DNA from: Aggregatilineales bacterium
GTDB taxonomy: Bacteria; Chloroflexota; Anaerolineae; Aggregatilineales; Phototrophicaceae
Direction of reading: 5' to 3'
NCBI GenBank assembly: GCA_030834905.1
Contig: JAUQWZ010000037.1
Location: 1-64,000 of the forward strand
DNA length: 64,000 nt
Positions within the stretch are counted from its first letter, which is position 1. Every line of letters starts with the position of its first letter. Below are positions 28,000-36,866 of this stretch, piece after piece. The notes under the pieces are model-generated. The model made no database searches and had not been told where the DNA came from. It saw nothing but the letters and a program-made list of their open reading frames with translations. The position numbers and the translations under genes were made by a program.

Positions 28000-28557
28000 G
28001 TGCAAGAGGAATTTGTTTGTGCAGGCTTTGGCGGTCAGGGAGTCCTGTTTGCGGGGCAGGCGCTCGCCTATGCCGCGATGGACGCGGGGCGCAGCGTCAC
28101 CTGGATACCATCCTATGGACCCGAAATGCGCGGCGGCACCGCCTACTGCGTGACCGTCATCAGCGACCAGATAATCGGATCGCCAGTGGTCAGGCAGCCG
28201 AGCGCCGCCCTGATCTTCAATATCCCATCGTTCGATAAGTTTGAGCCGCTGGTTGCGCCAGGTGGAATCCTGGCATACAACACCTCGCTGATCAGCCAGA
28301 CCAGCCAGCGAATCGATATCACCCAGGTGCCAGTGCCGGCAACCGATCTGGCGACGATGCTCGGCGACGCCCGTATGACCAACATGGTGCTGCTGGGCGC
28401 GATGCTCACCGCGCACCCGATTCTGCCGCTTCAGGCAGTTGAGGATGCGCTGCGCGATCACCTGCTCGCCAAGCGCCCTGAACGGCTGGAGAACAACCGA
28501 CTGGCGCTGGCGCAGGGCGCGGAATTTGTGCGCCAGATGCAGGCTGAAGCAGTATAG
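28000..28557 (+). CDS. 2-oxoacid:ferredoxin oxidoreductase gamma subunit
   Basis: About 185 residues from a GTG at 28000, five bases after GGAGG; the in-frame ATG at 27916 lies inside the beta subunit gene and would add an unconserved 28 residues. CAGFGGQGVLFAGQALAYAA is the gamma-domain hallmark, SYGPEMRGGTAYCVTVIS and NMVLLGAMLTAHPILP follow as expected. The gamma domain helps bind coenzyme A. It is the last gene of the four-gene operon; palindromic repeats begin soon after its stop. Confidence 0.9.
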   Translation: MQEEFVCAGFGGQGVLFAGQALAYAAMDAGRSVTWIPSYGPEMRGGTAYCVTVISDQIIGSPVVRQPSAALIFNIPSFDKFEPLVAPGGILAYNTSLISQTSQRIDITQVPVPATDLATMLGDARMTNMVLLGAMLTAHPILPLQAVEDALRDHLLAKRPERLENNRLALAQGAEFVRQMQAEAV

Positions 28558-28592
28558 GCGGGGGTGTCTGCTCAATCCCAGCGGTTATGTAG

Positions 28593-28713
28593 TTTCACAA
28601 AATAATACGGGTTTTCCGTAGGGACACGATAAATCGTGTCCGCCTCAGCATTCACGAAACGGACACAACAATGTCGTGTCCCTACATATTCCGTATTTAA
28701 TCATTAATCTGCA
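28593..28713. repeat. Dispersed MITE-like palindromic element, copy 1
   Basis: This noncoding stretch after the gamma subunit gene shares its ends and core with 51779-51853: AAAATAAT(A/G)CGGGTTTTCC, then GTAGGGACACGAT, then CCGTATTTAAT. Here the core is longer, with an outer inverted repeat (GTAGGGACACGA at 28618-28629 and TCGTGTCCCTAC at 28674-28685). No coding capacity. Confidence 0.65.
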
Positions 28714-28721
28714 TAACCGCT

Positions 28722-28743
28722 GGGGCGGTTCGCGAACCGCCCC
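28722..28743. repeat. GGGGCGGTTCG palindrome
   Basis: A perfect 22-base palindrome (GGGGCGGTTCG followed by its reverse complement) then TAC. It matches the core of the longer palindrome at 59744-59771 and sits between the converging gamma subunit and DeoR genes. Confidence 0.7.
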
Positions 28744-28801
28744 TACCGTTAGGAACACGAGGGGACTTTTCTCCCAACCACCCCTGCCAGACGATCAGAC
28801 C

Positions 28802-29584
28802 TCACACCAGTTCGACAAAGATGCCGCGCTCCTGAAAGGTTTCGAGCGCTTCCGGCGGAATATCCGAGTCGGTCACCAGCATGTGGATCGCGTCAATCGG
28901 CGCGACCCGCACCAGCGCCGTCTGGTGAAACTTGCTGCTGTCCGTCACCACGATGATGTGATGCCCGGCGTCGATAAAAGTGCGCGAGACTTCGGCTTCT
29001 TCGGCGCTCTCGGCGCTCATGCCGCGCTGTGGTGACAGCGCTTTCACGCCCAGAATGACTTTATCCACCTTGAGTTCGGACAAAATCAGGCGCAGCAGCG
29101 TGCCGCGAACCGCAAATTCCGCCGGGTCGATCATGCCGCCCAGCATGATCACTTTATGACATCCCTGGCGCATCAGTTCGTTGGCAACCAGCAGCGAGTC
29201 GGTGACGATGGTCAGGCTGCTGTGCGCGCCCAGTTCGCGGGCGACGGCGAGCGCGGTGCTGCCGCCGGTCATCAGGACGGTTTCGCCGTTCTGGATCAGG
29301 CTGGACGCCGCCCGCCCGATCCGGCGCTTTACGTCTGCCCGCTGTTCCTGTCGCTGCATGATCGGCAGCTCGCTGGTGGCAACCGCGTGCGCCCGCATCG
29401 CCCCGCCATGCACCCGGCGGATCATGTGCTGCGCCGCCAGCGCCGCCAGATCGCGGCGCACCGTCGCCTCACTGACCTCAAAGGCTTCGCTGATTTCGGC
29501 GACGGTCAGGGTGCCGCGCTGGTCAAGCAGTTGGGTAATTCGTTCCTGGCGCTCGAGTCCGAGCAGGTCTGCGTTCGACATCAT
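28802..29584 (-). CDS. DeoR-family sugar-responsive transcriptional regulator
   Basis: A 260-residue DeoR regulator. The N-terminal helix-turn-helix (TVAEISEAFEVSEATVRRDL, about 27-46) is followed by MIRRVHGGA, and the DeoRC sensor domain carries VLMTGGSTALAVARELG, TIVTDSLLVANEL, MLGGMIDPAEFAVRG and GVKALSPQRGMS. The sensor resembles phosphosugar-binding folds, so a phosphorylated sugar is the likely effector. It is the last gene of a minus-strand set after a GH4 enzyme and an amidohydrolase, and probably controls them and the divergent ABC importer. Confidence 0.9.
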   Translation of the reverse strand: MMSNADLLGLERQERITQLLDQRGTLTVAEISEAFEVSEATVRRDLAALAAQHMIRRVHGGAMRAHAVATSELPIMQRQEQRADVKRRIGRAASSLIQNGETVLMTGGSTALAVARELGAHSSLTIVTDSLLVANELMRQGCHKVIMLGGMIDPAEFAVRGTLLRLILSELKVDKVILGVKALSPQRGMSAESAEEAEVSRTFIDAGHHIIVVTDSSKFHQTALVRVAPIDAIHMLVTDSDIPPEALETFQERGIFVELV

Positions 29585-29641
29585 TTTCTACCGTGTGCTG
29601 GCTCACTCACAGGAAACATACCGGGGCGTTCTGGTATCGGT

Positions 29642-30691
29642 TCACGATATCCGAATCCCAAAGATGCGCTCGGCATTGCCATGATACACCTTTTTCAACA
29701 CGTCGTCAGGCAGGAACAACCCGTATACATGCCAGCGTCCCTGCCCCGGTATTGGGCTGTCACCGTAGTTAAAATACTCGTCATCCGTCTCCAGAAAGCG
29801 ATAATAAATCCGGTAGGTTTCGAGGTGCGCCCCGGCGTCGATGCCAAACAGGATGCGGTCGGCATAGCTGATGAAGAAGCGGCGGGCAGTATACGGCTGC
29901 CTGCCAAGCTCGCCGAGGCGGGCGCTGATATCGACGTAGTAATTGGGACAGTCGTCCAGCATCTGCCCAACCCAGCCGAGGTTTTCGGCGTAGCAGCCCA
30001 CATGCGCGCCGATAAAGGTCGTCTTTGGATGACGCGAGACTAACGATTTCAGATCGGTCATGATCTTCATGAAGGGCGGAAACGGCGGGCTTGGGAACTG
30101 CCAGTCGGGGTGCGCGTTAAGTTCTTCATAGCGCTCGTTGGTGTTATCCAGCGGGTAGAAGAAGGCGACCGGATCGGCGACGTGGATCAGCACCGGCAGC
30201 CCAAGCTCGCCAGCCGCCGCCCACAGCGGATCAAGCCGGGGATCGTCAATCTCCACCAGCTTGCCCTGGTGGTCAACGACAGACAGCCCAAACGGCTTCC
30301 AGATCTTCAGACCGTCCGCGCCGCGCGCCACCTGCTGGCGAAACCGCGCCGCCGCCCATTCCCCGAAGCGGTCGCCATGATCGCCCCATTTCGACCAATC
30401 GACGCCGCCGAACATGCGAAAACGTTCCGGCGCGCGCGCCTTGATCCCGTCAAGATGGCGGTGCAGGATATCCTCGCCCCAGCCGCCGTCAAGATCGACG
30501 TATGCCCGCACATGCGCTTCGTCCATCACGGCGAGCAGTTCGTCTATGGGGCGCTGATCCCAGCCGCCGCCAAACGGCTCGGCAAGGTGGTTATGGGCGT
30601 CAATCACCGGGAATCGCGGCGTCGGCACTGCCGTCTGTTTGACGACCAGCCGGGGAACGGGCGCGAATTGACTCAGATAGAGATCAGCCAT
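29642..30691 (-). CDS. Amidohydrolase-2 family metal-dependent hydrolase
   Basis: About 349 residues. FPVIDAHNHLAEPFGGGWD gives the first metal-binding HxH, LGLPVLIHVADP the next His, TTFIGAHVGCYAENLG another, and ILFGIDAGAHLETY the terminal Asp, as in TIM-barrel amidohydrolase-2 proteins. Lys in GLKIWKPFG may bridge or contact the metal. The ATG at 30691 has AAAGGTGG upstream and is preferred over the in-frame GTG at 30703. It lies between the GH4 and DeoR genes, 28 bases after GH4. The family includes lactonases and decarboxylases; the substrate here is probably a sugar-acid derivative, by inference. Confidence 0.8.
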   Translation of the reverse strand: MADLYLSQFAPVPRLVVKQTAVPTPRFPVIDAHNHLAEPFGGGWDQRPIDELLAVMDEAHVRAYVDLDGGWGEDILHRHLDGIKARAPERFRMFGGVDWSKWGDHGDRFGEWAAARFRQQVARGADGLKIWKPFGLSVVDHQGKLVEIDDPRLDPLWAAAGELGLPVLIHVADPVAFFYPLDNTNERYEELNAHPDWQFPSPPFPPFMKIMTDLKSLVSRHPKTTFIGAHVGCYAENLGWVGQMLDDCPNYYVDISARLGELGRQPYTARRFFISYADRILFGIDAGAHLETYRIYYRFLETDDEYFNYGDSPIPGQGRWHVYGLFLPDDVLKKVYHGNAERIFGIRIS

Positions 30692-30719
30692 CGTGTCAGC
30701 CACCTTTCCAATCAGGTTT

Positions 30720-32027
30720 TCAGTTCATCCAGGCAGGCAGCGACGACGCCTCGACTGCCGCCATCTCGTCGAACATCTGGCGAATTTCCGCAGGCGAGCA
30801 GACCGCCGCCGTCAGCGGGTCGAGCATCAGCGCGTAGAATGCCGCCTCGCGGTCTTCTTCCAGCACCGCCGTCGCCACCAGATCATGCACCGCCATGTGC
30901 TGCTGATCGAGCGCCGCCAGTTGGGTCGGCAGCGCGCCAAAGTAAGTCGGCTGGATGCCATCGCCGTTGACCAGACAGGCGACCTCGACCACGCCGCCTT
31001 CGGGCAGATTGGTGATCAAGCCGGTGTTTTTGACGTTGCCGTAAATCACCGCCGGAACGTCGGTCACTATCGCTTCCATGATACGCGAGCAGTACTCAAC
31101 GCCGCGCTCCAGATCGAGTTCGGCTTCACCGCTGACCATCTGCCGGACTTCCTCGGCGGCTTCCTCGCGCCATTGGGGCCAGTTGTTGGCGTAGAAGCCG
31201 GTTTCGCCCAGATATTCCGGGCGGGTGTACTGTTCCACCAGATCGGAACGCTTGCGGAAATAGGGCGTGTATTCGGAAGAATGCCCGCTGCTTTCGGTCA
31301 CGAACGCGCCCAGATGCAGCATCATCTCGAACCGGATCGGGTCCTGTTCGTAGATCGCCGGGTCTTTCGCCAGCTCGCGCAGGCGTGGGTACAGGTCTTG
31401 TCCCTGATGCGTCAGTTCCACCAGCCACGCCAGATGATTGACTCCGGCGGCGCGATACTTGACCTCGTTCACCGGAAGATTCAGATAGCCCGCCAGCGTT
31501 TCGGCGGTATAGGGGATGGAGTGGCACAAGCCGACGATGGGCAGCGACGACGCCCGCAGCCCGGTCAGGCAGGTGAGCGACATCGGGTTGGTGTAGTTCA
31601 TCACCAGCGCATCCGGCGCGTGGCGTTCGGTGTCGCGCAGGATGTCAATCCACGCTGGCAGGGTGCGCAGCGCCTTAAAGATGCCGCCGGGTCCGATGGT
31701 ATCGCCGATACACTGATTGACGCCGTATTTCATCGGAATGTCGAAGTCGTGACGAACGTTTTCCAGTCCCGCCACTTCGATGGTGTTGATCAGATAATCG
31801 GTGTCCGCCATCACCTTCGTCCGGTCGGTCGAGGCTTCCACGCGCCAGTTTCGCCCGGTCACCGCGATCAGCTTTTCGGCGATCTGGCGCGACAGTTCCA
31901 GCCGCGCCGGATCGATATCGACCAGCGCAAACGTCCCCGACTCAAGCCCGGGCGTCACCAGAATATCGCGCATCAGTTCATAGGCGAAAACAGCGCTTCC
32001 GGCTCCGATAATCGCAACCTTCATCAT
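30720..32027 (-). CDS. Glycoside hydrolase family 4 (alpha-galactosidase/alpha-glucosidase-like)
   Basis: About 435 residues. KVAIIGAGSAVFAYELMRDI is the NAD-binding loop of GH4, and NYTNPMSLTCLTGL, GLCHSIPYT with the Cys-His metal site, AAGVNHLAWLVEL and ESSGHSSEYTPYFRK are all family motifs. GH4 enzymes need NAD and a divalent metal and cleave by an oxidation-elimination route. MelA-like alpha-galactosidases are the closest-looking members. The ATG at 32027 follows AGG by nine bases; the in-frame opening at 32051 adds eight residues. It is first in the DeoR operon and divergent from a sugar importer. Confidence 0.88.
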   Translation of the reverse strand: MMKVAIIGAGSAVFAYELMRDILVTPGLESGTFALVDIDPARLELSRQIAEKLIAVTGRNWRVEASTDRTKVMADTDYLINTIEVAGLENVRHDFDIPMKYGVNQCIGDTIGPGGIFKALRTLPAWIDILRDTERHAPDALVMNYTNPMSLTCLTGLRASSLPIVGLCHSIPYTAETLAGYLNLPVNEVKYRAAGVNHLAWLVELTHQGQDLYPRLRELAKDPAIYEQDPIRFEMMLHLGAFVTESSGHSSEYTPYFRKRSDLVEQYTRPEYLGETGFYANNWPQWREEAAEEVRQMVSGEAELDLERGVEYCSRIMEAIVTDVPAVIYGNVKNTGLITNLPEGGVVEVACLVNGDGIQPTYFGALPTQLAALDQQHMAVHDLVATAVLEEDREAAFYALMLDPLTAAVCSPAEIRQMFDEMAAVEASSLPAWMN

Positions 32028-32400
32028 GGCACCCATCCTGTTCGTGAGCATACTGAACGAATGTGCGCGTTTCTGCGCATTATGAGAAGTCTAGCGCGGA
32101 AATACTTGCGCGTCAATCAAAGCTGGTATATTGTATTCAATAAGTAGTCACATTCGCGCACAAACGCTCAGGGATTATTCTCATGGATCTCGGTCATACG
32201 GCACGTGAAATCGGAACTCAACAGGTCGTGATTCTGGAATAGCGAGGCGCATTGGGAGGTATGGATGGGACATGAGCTTATAAGCACCGCCTGCCCCATC
32301 CCACGAGTCTGCTCAAACCTCTCCAGCCTCGGCACAGCCGGGACGGAGACGGCGTGAGGTTCCAAATGAAGCTCTTGTTCGAATTTATTTTACGGAGAAT
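32028..32400. other. Intergenic region between divergent GH4 and ABC-importer genes
   Basis: This 373-base region holds the candidate minus-strand promoter, repeated TGTGCGCG motifs and TATTG/CAATA half-sites near 32129-32142. No convincing coding frame. The plus-strand promoter of the importer was not recognised. Confidence 0.4.
32088..32116 (-). promoter_or_regulatory. Candidate promoter of the GH4-amidohydrolase-DeoR operon
   Basis: On the minus strand TTGACG (32111-32116) and TAGACT (32088-32093) are 17 bases apart. Downstream, towards the start at 32027, lies AATGCGC...GCGCACATT, an imperfect inverted repeat at about 32060-32082 that could be a DeoR operator. TGTGCGCG recurs further upstream near 32153-32163. 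Confidence 0.5.
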
Positions 32401-33678
32401 ATGATGAAACGTACCTTACCTCTGTTCACCCTTCTGGCAGCGCTGCTCCTGAGTATTGGCGCTGCCTCCGCGCAGGACGAGCCGGTCACACTTCGCCTGT
32501 GGGCGCATCAGGAAAGCAACTTCAACGCCGCGACCCAGGCGGTCATCGACGCCTATACGGCGGAACACCCCAACGTCACCATTGAAATGGAGACGTTCAC
32601 CTATGACCTGTTCATTCAGACGCTGCAAACAGCGCTCCCCGCGGGCGACAACGCCGATATCCTGGCGCTGTTTGGCTCGTGGACGTGCAGCTATGCTGAC
32701 CGACTCGCGCCCATGCCTGAAGGACTGGTTGACACCACCGCCTTCTTCGATGCCGCCGTCGGCGGGTATATCTGCGACGATCAGGTCTATGGTCTGCCGC
32801 AGGAATTCAACATGGAATACGGCTCGGTGCTGGTCAATAAGGCGCGCTTCGAGGCTGCCGGACTGACCTATCCCCCGGCGTGGGCAAGCTACGCCGACCT
32901 GGTGAGCGACGCGGCGGCGCTGGTCGAATCCGGAGACGATGGACTGATGACGGTGACGGGCTATCACTTCACCAATGCCGACGCCATCGTCTTTGGCTTC
33001 CTCGCCGGTATTCTGCAAAACGGCGGCAGCTACTGGAACGAAGACATGTCGGCGTTTACTTTCAACACCGACGAAGCGCGCGCCACGCTGGAGCAGATGG
33101 TTGAGCTGGTCGAAGTTGGCGCGATTGATCCGGTGCTGTTCAACGACTCTGCCAACTGGGGCGGCAACGCCTTCTTCACCGATCAGGCGGCGATTACGCT
33201 GATCGGTCCCTGGGCGGTTGCCTTTGGCTTGAGCGACTTCCCCGACTTTGGCGAATTTGGCTACGTACCGCTGCCCACCTTCGGAGACTCGGAGCCGCTG
33301 TTCGCCGCCGACTCCGGCTGGGGCTTAACGGCAGCCAGCAACAGCCCGCACGCCGATGTCGCCTGGGATTTCATCGCCTTCGCCACGGCGAACGCCGACA
33401 ACGCCCTCCAATGGAATATCACTTCGGGCACGATCCCGGCGCTCCGCGAAGTGGTTGAAAACGAGGACTCCAACGCGGCGCTGCTTGAGGCGCTCCCCTG
33501 GCTGGACGCGAACCTGCCGCAGCTTCAGTACGGCACTTACATCGGCTCCATGCCCGACCGTGACCTCGTCTTCTACGACATCATCTACCCCTACATCCTG
33601 GATACGCTTCAGGGCTTGATGACGGTGGACGATGCGCTGATGTTCATCGAAGAAGACGCCAACGCGACCTTTAACTAG
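32401..33678 (+). CDS. Carbohydrate ABC transporter substrate-binding protein (family 1)
   Basis: A 425-residue secreted binding protein. A signal peptide (RTLPLFTLLAALLLSIGAASA, ending about residue 24) is followed by VTLRLWAHQESNFNAAT and a two-lobe family 1 fold with FFTDQAAITLIGPWAVAF, a hallmark of MalE/UgpB-like proteins. Two ATGs stand in a row (32401, 32404); CGGAG lies three and six bases before them. No lipobox cysteine is present. It binds a sugar outside the membrane and hands it to the two permeases downstream. A hairpin separates it from the first permease gene. No ATPase gene is in this cluster, so a shared one is needed. Confidence 0.92.
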   Translation: MMKRTLPLFTLLAALLLSIGAASAQDEPVTLRLWAHQESNFNAATQAVIDAYTAEHPNVTIEMETFTYDLFIQTLQTALPAGDNADILALFGSWTCSYADRLAPMPEGLVDTTAFFDAAVGGYICDDQVYGLPQEFNMEYGSVLVNKARFEAAGLTYPPAWASYADLVSDAAALVESGDDGLMTVTGYHFTNADAIVFGFLAGILQNGGSYWNEDMSAFTFNTDEARATLEQMVELVEVGAIDPVLFNDSANWGGNAFFTDQAAITLIGPWAVAFGLSDFPDFGEFGYVPLPTFGDSEPLFAADSGWGLTAASNSPHADVAWDFIAFATANADNALQWNITSGTIPALREVVENEDSNAALLEALPWLDANLPQLQYGTYIGSMPDRDLVFYDIIYPYILDTLQGLMTVDDALMFIEEDANATFN

Positions 33679-33693
33679 CAATTGGCGATACGG

Positions 33694-33719
33694 GGCAGGC
33701 TTCCATATAAGAGCCTGCC
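33694..33719 (+). terminator. Intercistronic hairpin after the binding-protein gene
   Basis: GGCAGGCT (33694-33701) pairs with AGCCTGCC (33712-33719) across a 10-base loop, followed by TCGTTTG. It lies between the binding-protein stop and the permease start, so it more likely stabilises mRNA or partly stops transcription than ends the operon. Confidence 0.6.
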
Positions 33720-33744
33720 TCGTTTGCCTGATGGCGCTGAACCT

Positions 33745-34965
33745 ATGCCCGACTATAACCTTGACGCCCTGATCCTCTACTGGCTGATGATTTCGGCATT
33801 CGTCGGCTGCGCGGTGACGCCCCTTGTGTATGATCGCAAAGGACGCAACCCCTGGCGCGGTGCCGCCATCGGACTCGTCGTTGGCATCGCCTCCGGGCAG
33901 GTATTCGGGCGGCTGATCCTGATGCTGCTGGACAGCGTGCCATCCCTCGCCACCTGGGTCAGCCTGCTGGGCGGGCTGATCGGTCTGGTGGCGCTGTGGC
34001 TGCTGGTACCCGCCGTTCAGAACGAAGGGCTGAAGCATCGCGGCTTTGTCGCCGGAACCGTCACGCCGATGGTCTTTTATCTGGCGACGCTGAGCGTTTT
34101 TCCGCTGCTCTGGGCGTTTGCGCTGGCGTTCTTCGACTACAGCCCGCGCCGCGTCGGCGGTCCGATCCTCGGCTTGGGCGGTGATAACCCGTTTGTGGGT
34201 CTGCAATACTTCGAGCTGATGCTCTCTGGCGCGGGGCGCGACGCCCGCATCTTCCAGAACAGCCTCGCCAATACGCTGCTGTTCACGGCGCTGGTGCTGC
34301 CGCTGAACATGCTGATCACCATTCCGCTGGCGGTGATGATCGAATCGGCGCACAATGTCCTGCGGGCGATCTTCCGCACCATCTACTTCCTGCCGGTCGT
34401 CACTTCGTCGGTGGGCGTCGCCGTGATGTGGGGCTATATCTTCAACACCCAGTACGGGCTGCTCAACAATGGGCTGCGAACGGTCGGCATAACGCCCGTC
34501 GCCTGGCTGCAAGACCCAGCGGCGACCATACTCGGCATCCCGACGGCAATGGTCGCGGTGGTGATCGCCTATCTGTGGCAGGACTTCGGCTACAATCTGG
34601 TGATCTTCATCGCCGCCCTGCAGGGCATCCCCGACAGCCTCAAGGACGCGGCAAAAGTGGACGGTGCCAGCCCGATGCAGGTGTTCCTGTACGTGACGCT
34701 GCCGCTGCTGCGCCCGACGATTCTGGTCACCTCGGTGCTGACGGTCATCTCGTCATTCCAGGTCTTCGACCTCATTCAGGTGATGACTGCGGGCGGACCC
34801 GGACGAATCGGGCAGACGCGGGTGCTGGTGCTCGATATTTATGAGAACGCCTTCCGCTTTGAACGGATGGGCTGGGCAGCGGCGATTGCCGTCGTCATGT
34901 TCATCTTCGTCGCCGTCCTGACGCTGATTCAAACCCGCGTCCTACGCACGAACTGGGAGTACTGA
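33745..34965 (+). CDS. Sugar ABC transporter permease (MalF type) with extra N-terminal membrane domain
   Basis: About 406 residues from ATG 33745. The opening at 33682 would read through the hairpin. The first 110 residues have three hydrophobic segments and a basic loop YDRKGRNPWRGAAIGL, a motif known from small membrane proteins, not from usual permeases, which have about 300 residues. The permease core follows: NTLLFTALVLPLNMLITIPLAV, VAVMWGYIFNTQYGLLN and the EAA-like loop DAAKVDGASPMQVFLYVTLP that contacts the ATPase. It is followed two bases later by the second permease. Confidence 0.88.
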   Translation: MPDYNLDALILYWLMISAFVGCAVTPLVYDRKGRNPWRGAAIGLVVGIASGQVFGRLILMLLDSVPSLATWVSLLGGLIGLVALWLLVPAVQNEGLKHRGFVAGTVTPMVFYLATLSVFPLLWAFALAFFDYSPRRVGGPILGLGGDNPFVGLQYFELMLSGAGRDARIFQNSLANTLLFTALVLPLNMLITIPLAVMIESAHNVLRAIFRTIYFLPVVTSSVGVAVMWGYIFNTQYGLLNNGLRTVGITPVAWLQDPAATILGIPTAMVAVVIAYLWQDFGYNLVIFIAALQGIPDSLKDAAKVDGASPMQVFLYVTLPLLRPTILVTSVLTVISSFQVFDLIQVMTAGGPGRIGQTRVLVLDIYENAFRFERMGWAAAIAVVMFIFVAVLTLIQTRVLRTNWEY

Positions 34966-34967
34966 CG

Positions 34968-35858
34968 ATGGCGCAGCAAGCCGCTTCTCTCGCCGCTGAT
35001 ACGACCGCCCAGACCGCAGCCCCGGCTTGGAACAACGCCCCCCGGCGGATCGGGCTGTATGTGCTGCTGTTCGCCGGGTGTATCATCACGCTGGTGCCCT
35101 TCATCTGGACGATTCTGGCGTCCTTCAAAACCCACGCCGAGATCATCAATCCAGCCACCCAGACCTTTTTTCCGAATGAATTCTCGTTCGAGAATTACCA
35201 GACGATCCTCAACGATCCCACCCTGCCGCTGGGACGCTTCTATCTCAACAGCACCTATATCGCCGTCAGCAACGTCATCACGCAGACGTTCACCAGCGCC
35301 CTGTTCGGCTACGTCTTCGCCAAGTTCAACTTTCGCTTCAAGCGGGTGCTGTTCTGGTACATCATCTCCACGATGATGATCCCGTTCCAGCTAACGATGA
35401 TCCCCTCGTATCTGATCCTGCTGAAGTTCAACCTGACCGACAACCTGCTCGGTCTGGTCGCCTTTAGCTGGTTCAGCGCCTTCGGCATCTTCCTGATGCG
35501 CCAGTTCATGAGCACCATCCCGGACGAGCTGCTCGACGCCGCCCGCGTTGATGGCGCCAACGAGTGGCAGATCTTCCTGCGAATCGTCCTGCCGCAGACG
35601 CTGGCAGCGCTGGCGACTTACGGCGTGCTGGTCTTTATCTCCAACTGGAACGCTTACCTGTGGCCCCTGATCGTCCTGCGCGATGTCGATGTCCGCACGC
35701 TGCCGATCATTCTGACGTGGTACAACGACCGCCACACTGCCAACCTCGGCTTGCAGATGGCGGCATCGGTGCTGATCGTCATGCCGATCCTGTTGGTCTA
35801 CATCGTCATGAACCGTTGGGTCGTGCGCGGCTTCGCGCTCACTGGTCTGAAAGGATAA
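34968..35858 (+). CDS. Sugar ABC transporter permease (MalG type)
   Basis: A 296-residue permease with six hydrophobic segments. FIWTILASFKTHAEI near residue 50, NSTYIAVSNVITQTF, MMIPFQLTMIPSYLILLKF, and the EAA loop LLDAARVDGANEWQIFLRIV (about 182-201) are typical of MalG/UgpE-like proteins. It starts two bases after the MalF-type permease stop. The partner ATPase is not encoded here; many Chloroflexota and Gram-positive systems use a common MsmX-like ATPase, which would fit. Confidence 0.92.
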   Translation: MAQQAASLAADTTAQTAAPAWNNAPRRIGLYVLLFAGCIITLVPFIWTILASFKTHAEIINPATQTFFPNEFSFENYQTILNDPTLPLGRFYLNSTYIAVSNVITQTFTSALFGYVFAKFNFRFKRVLFWYIISTMMIPFQLTMIPSYLILLKFNLTDNLLGLVAFSWFSAFGIFLMRQFMSTIPDELLDAARVDGANEWQIFLRIVLPQTLAALATYGVLVFISNWNAYLWPLIVLRDVDVRTLPIILTWYNDRHTANLGLQMAASVLIVMPILLVYIVMNRWVVRGFALTGLKG

Positions 35859-35875
35859 CCCTGAAAGGACAGCCT

Positions 35876-36811
35876 GTGTTTCTTCAACAACGTCTTTGGC
35901 GTTTGGCGCTGCTGCTGGTCGTGGCGCTGGGCGGCGTGCTGGTCGCGTCCGGGCAGGACAATGTCCCGCCCCGCGATTGGTCAGCAGCAGACGATTTCAT
36001 TATCCAGCTTCAACGGGCGCGGGTGAACCAGCTCGCGCCGACGGCATACGATCTGGTGATTTCCGATATCGCGCTGGCGGGGAACAGCCGCGCCGAGATC
36101 GAACGCCTGCAGCGCAGCGAAGGCGGCGATAAGCTGGTCGTCGCCTATATGAGCATCGGGCAGGCGGCAACCTTCCAGTATTACTGGCAGCCGGAATGGA
36201 GTTTGACCGGCGAGCGCCCCGAATGGGCGGACTTACCCGATGGCACCTGGGCGGGCGATATCTGGGTGCATTACTGGGATCCGCGCTGGCAGTCGATCAT
36301 CATCGACGGCGAAGACTCATATCTTGACCGGATCATCGATATGGGATTTGACGGCGTGCTGCTCGACCGCGTCGATGCCGCCACCTATTACGAGGAGCGC
36401 GGGCGCGAAACCGCCTACGACGAGATGATCGATTTTGTGATGGCAATCGCCGACCACGCCCGCGAACGGTCGCCCGGCTTTGGCGTGTTCACCATCAACG
36501 GCGAGGATATCCCCTTCCGCGATCCGGACTCTGGTTATATGGAAGCGGTGACCGGCATCCTGGTGGAGAGCCTGTATTACGGCTATCCGCGCGATCACGA
36601 GCCATCGCCGCCGGACTGGACTGCTCTCCGCGAAGCCGATCTGGCGCAGTGGGTGGACGCGGGAAAACTGGTGCTCAATCTCAATTACAGCCGCGTCCCC
36701 GAACACGTCACCGATTCCTACACCCGTTCACATGAAAACGGTTATCTGTCGTATATATCAGATCGGGGACTCAGCCGCCTGTTCATCTACGAAGGCTTCG
36801 AGCCGGACTAA
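35876..36811 (+). CDS. Secreted GH114-like hydrolase (endo-alpha-1,4-polygalactosaminidase/TM1410 type)
   Basis: About 311 residues from GTG 35876, with AAAGGA six bases before it; the frame is open far upstream but only inside the permease gene. A signal peptide (LALLLVVALGGVLVASG) precedes a TIM-barrel-like domain: YDLVISDIALAGNSRAEIERL, KLVVAYMSIGQAATFQYYWQ, WHYWDPRWQ-like region, and GFDGVLLDRVDAATYYEE with the acidic active-site strand. These match the GH114/TM1410 family. It lies 17 bases after the permease stop, so it may release the sugar the importer takes up. Galactosamine polymers are the known family substrate; that is not proven here. Confidence 0.78.
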   Translation: MFLQQRLWRLALLLVVALGGVLVASGQDNVPPRDWSAADDFIIQLQRARVNQLAPTAYDLVISDIALAGNSRAEIERLQRSEGGDKLVVAYMSIGQAATFQYYWQPEWSLTGERPEWADLPDGTWAGDIWVHYWDPRWQSIIIDGEDSYLDRIIDMGFDGVLLDRVDAATYYEERGRETAYDEMIDFVMAIADHARERSPGFGVFTINGEDIPFRDPDSGYMEAVTGILVESLYYGYPRDHEPSPPDWTALREADLAQWVDAGKLVLNLNYSRVPEHVTDSYTRSHENGYLSYISDRGLSRLFIYEGFEPD

Positions 36812-36844
36812 GCCGCCTGCTCGTTCGACCTGATTCGGCTGAAT

Positions 36845-36866
36845 GCAGGGGCGGCTTCGCCCCTGC
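36845..36866. repeat. GCAGGGGCG palindrome after the GH114-like gene
   Basis: GCAGGGGCG (36845-36853) and CGCCCCTGC (36858-36866) with a GCTT loop, then GCCCCTAC. It is a member of the dispersed palindrome family in this window and may also act as a terminator for the upstream operon. Confidence 0.65.

Noticed and set aside
30693..32147. A 484-codon open frame on the plus strand
   Set aside because: It is antisense to the well-supported GH4 gene and rich in Arg, His and Gln, as shadow frames are.
32168..32365. Small minus-strand frame of 65 codons in the divergent intergenic region
   Set aside because: No ribosome binding site or recognisable motif, and it lies in a regulatory stretch.
33325..34512. 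A 395-codon open frame on the minus strand
   Set aside because: It lies opposite the binding-protein and permease genes, and its composition (Gln, Arg, His, Asp) is typical of an antisense shadow.
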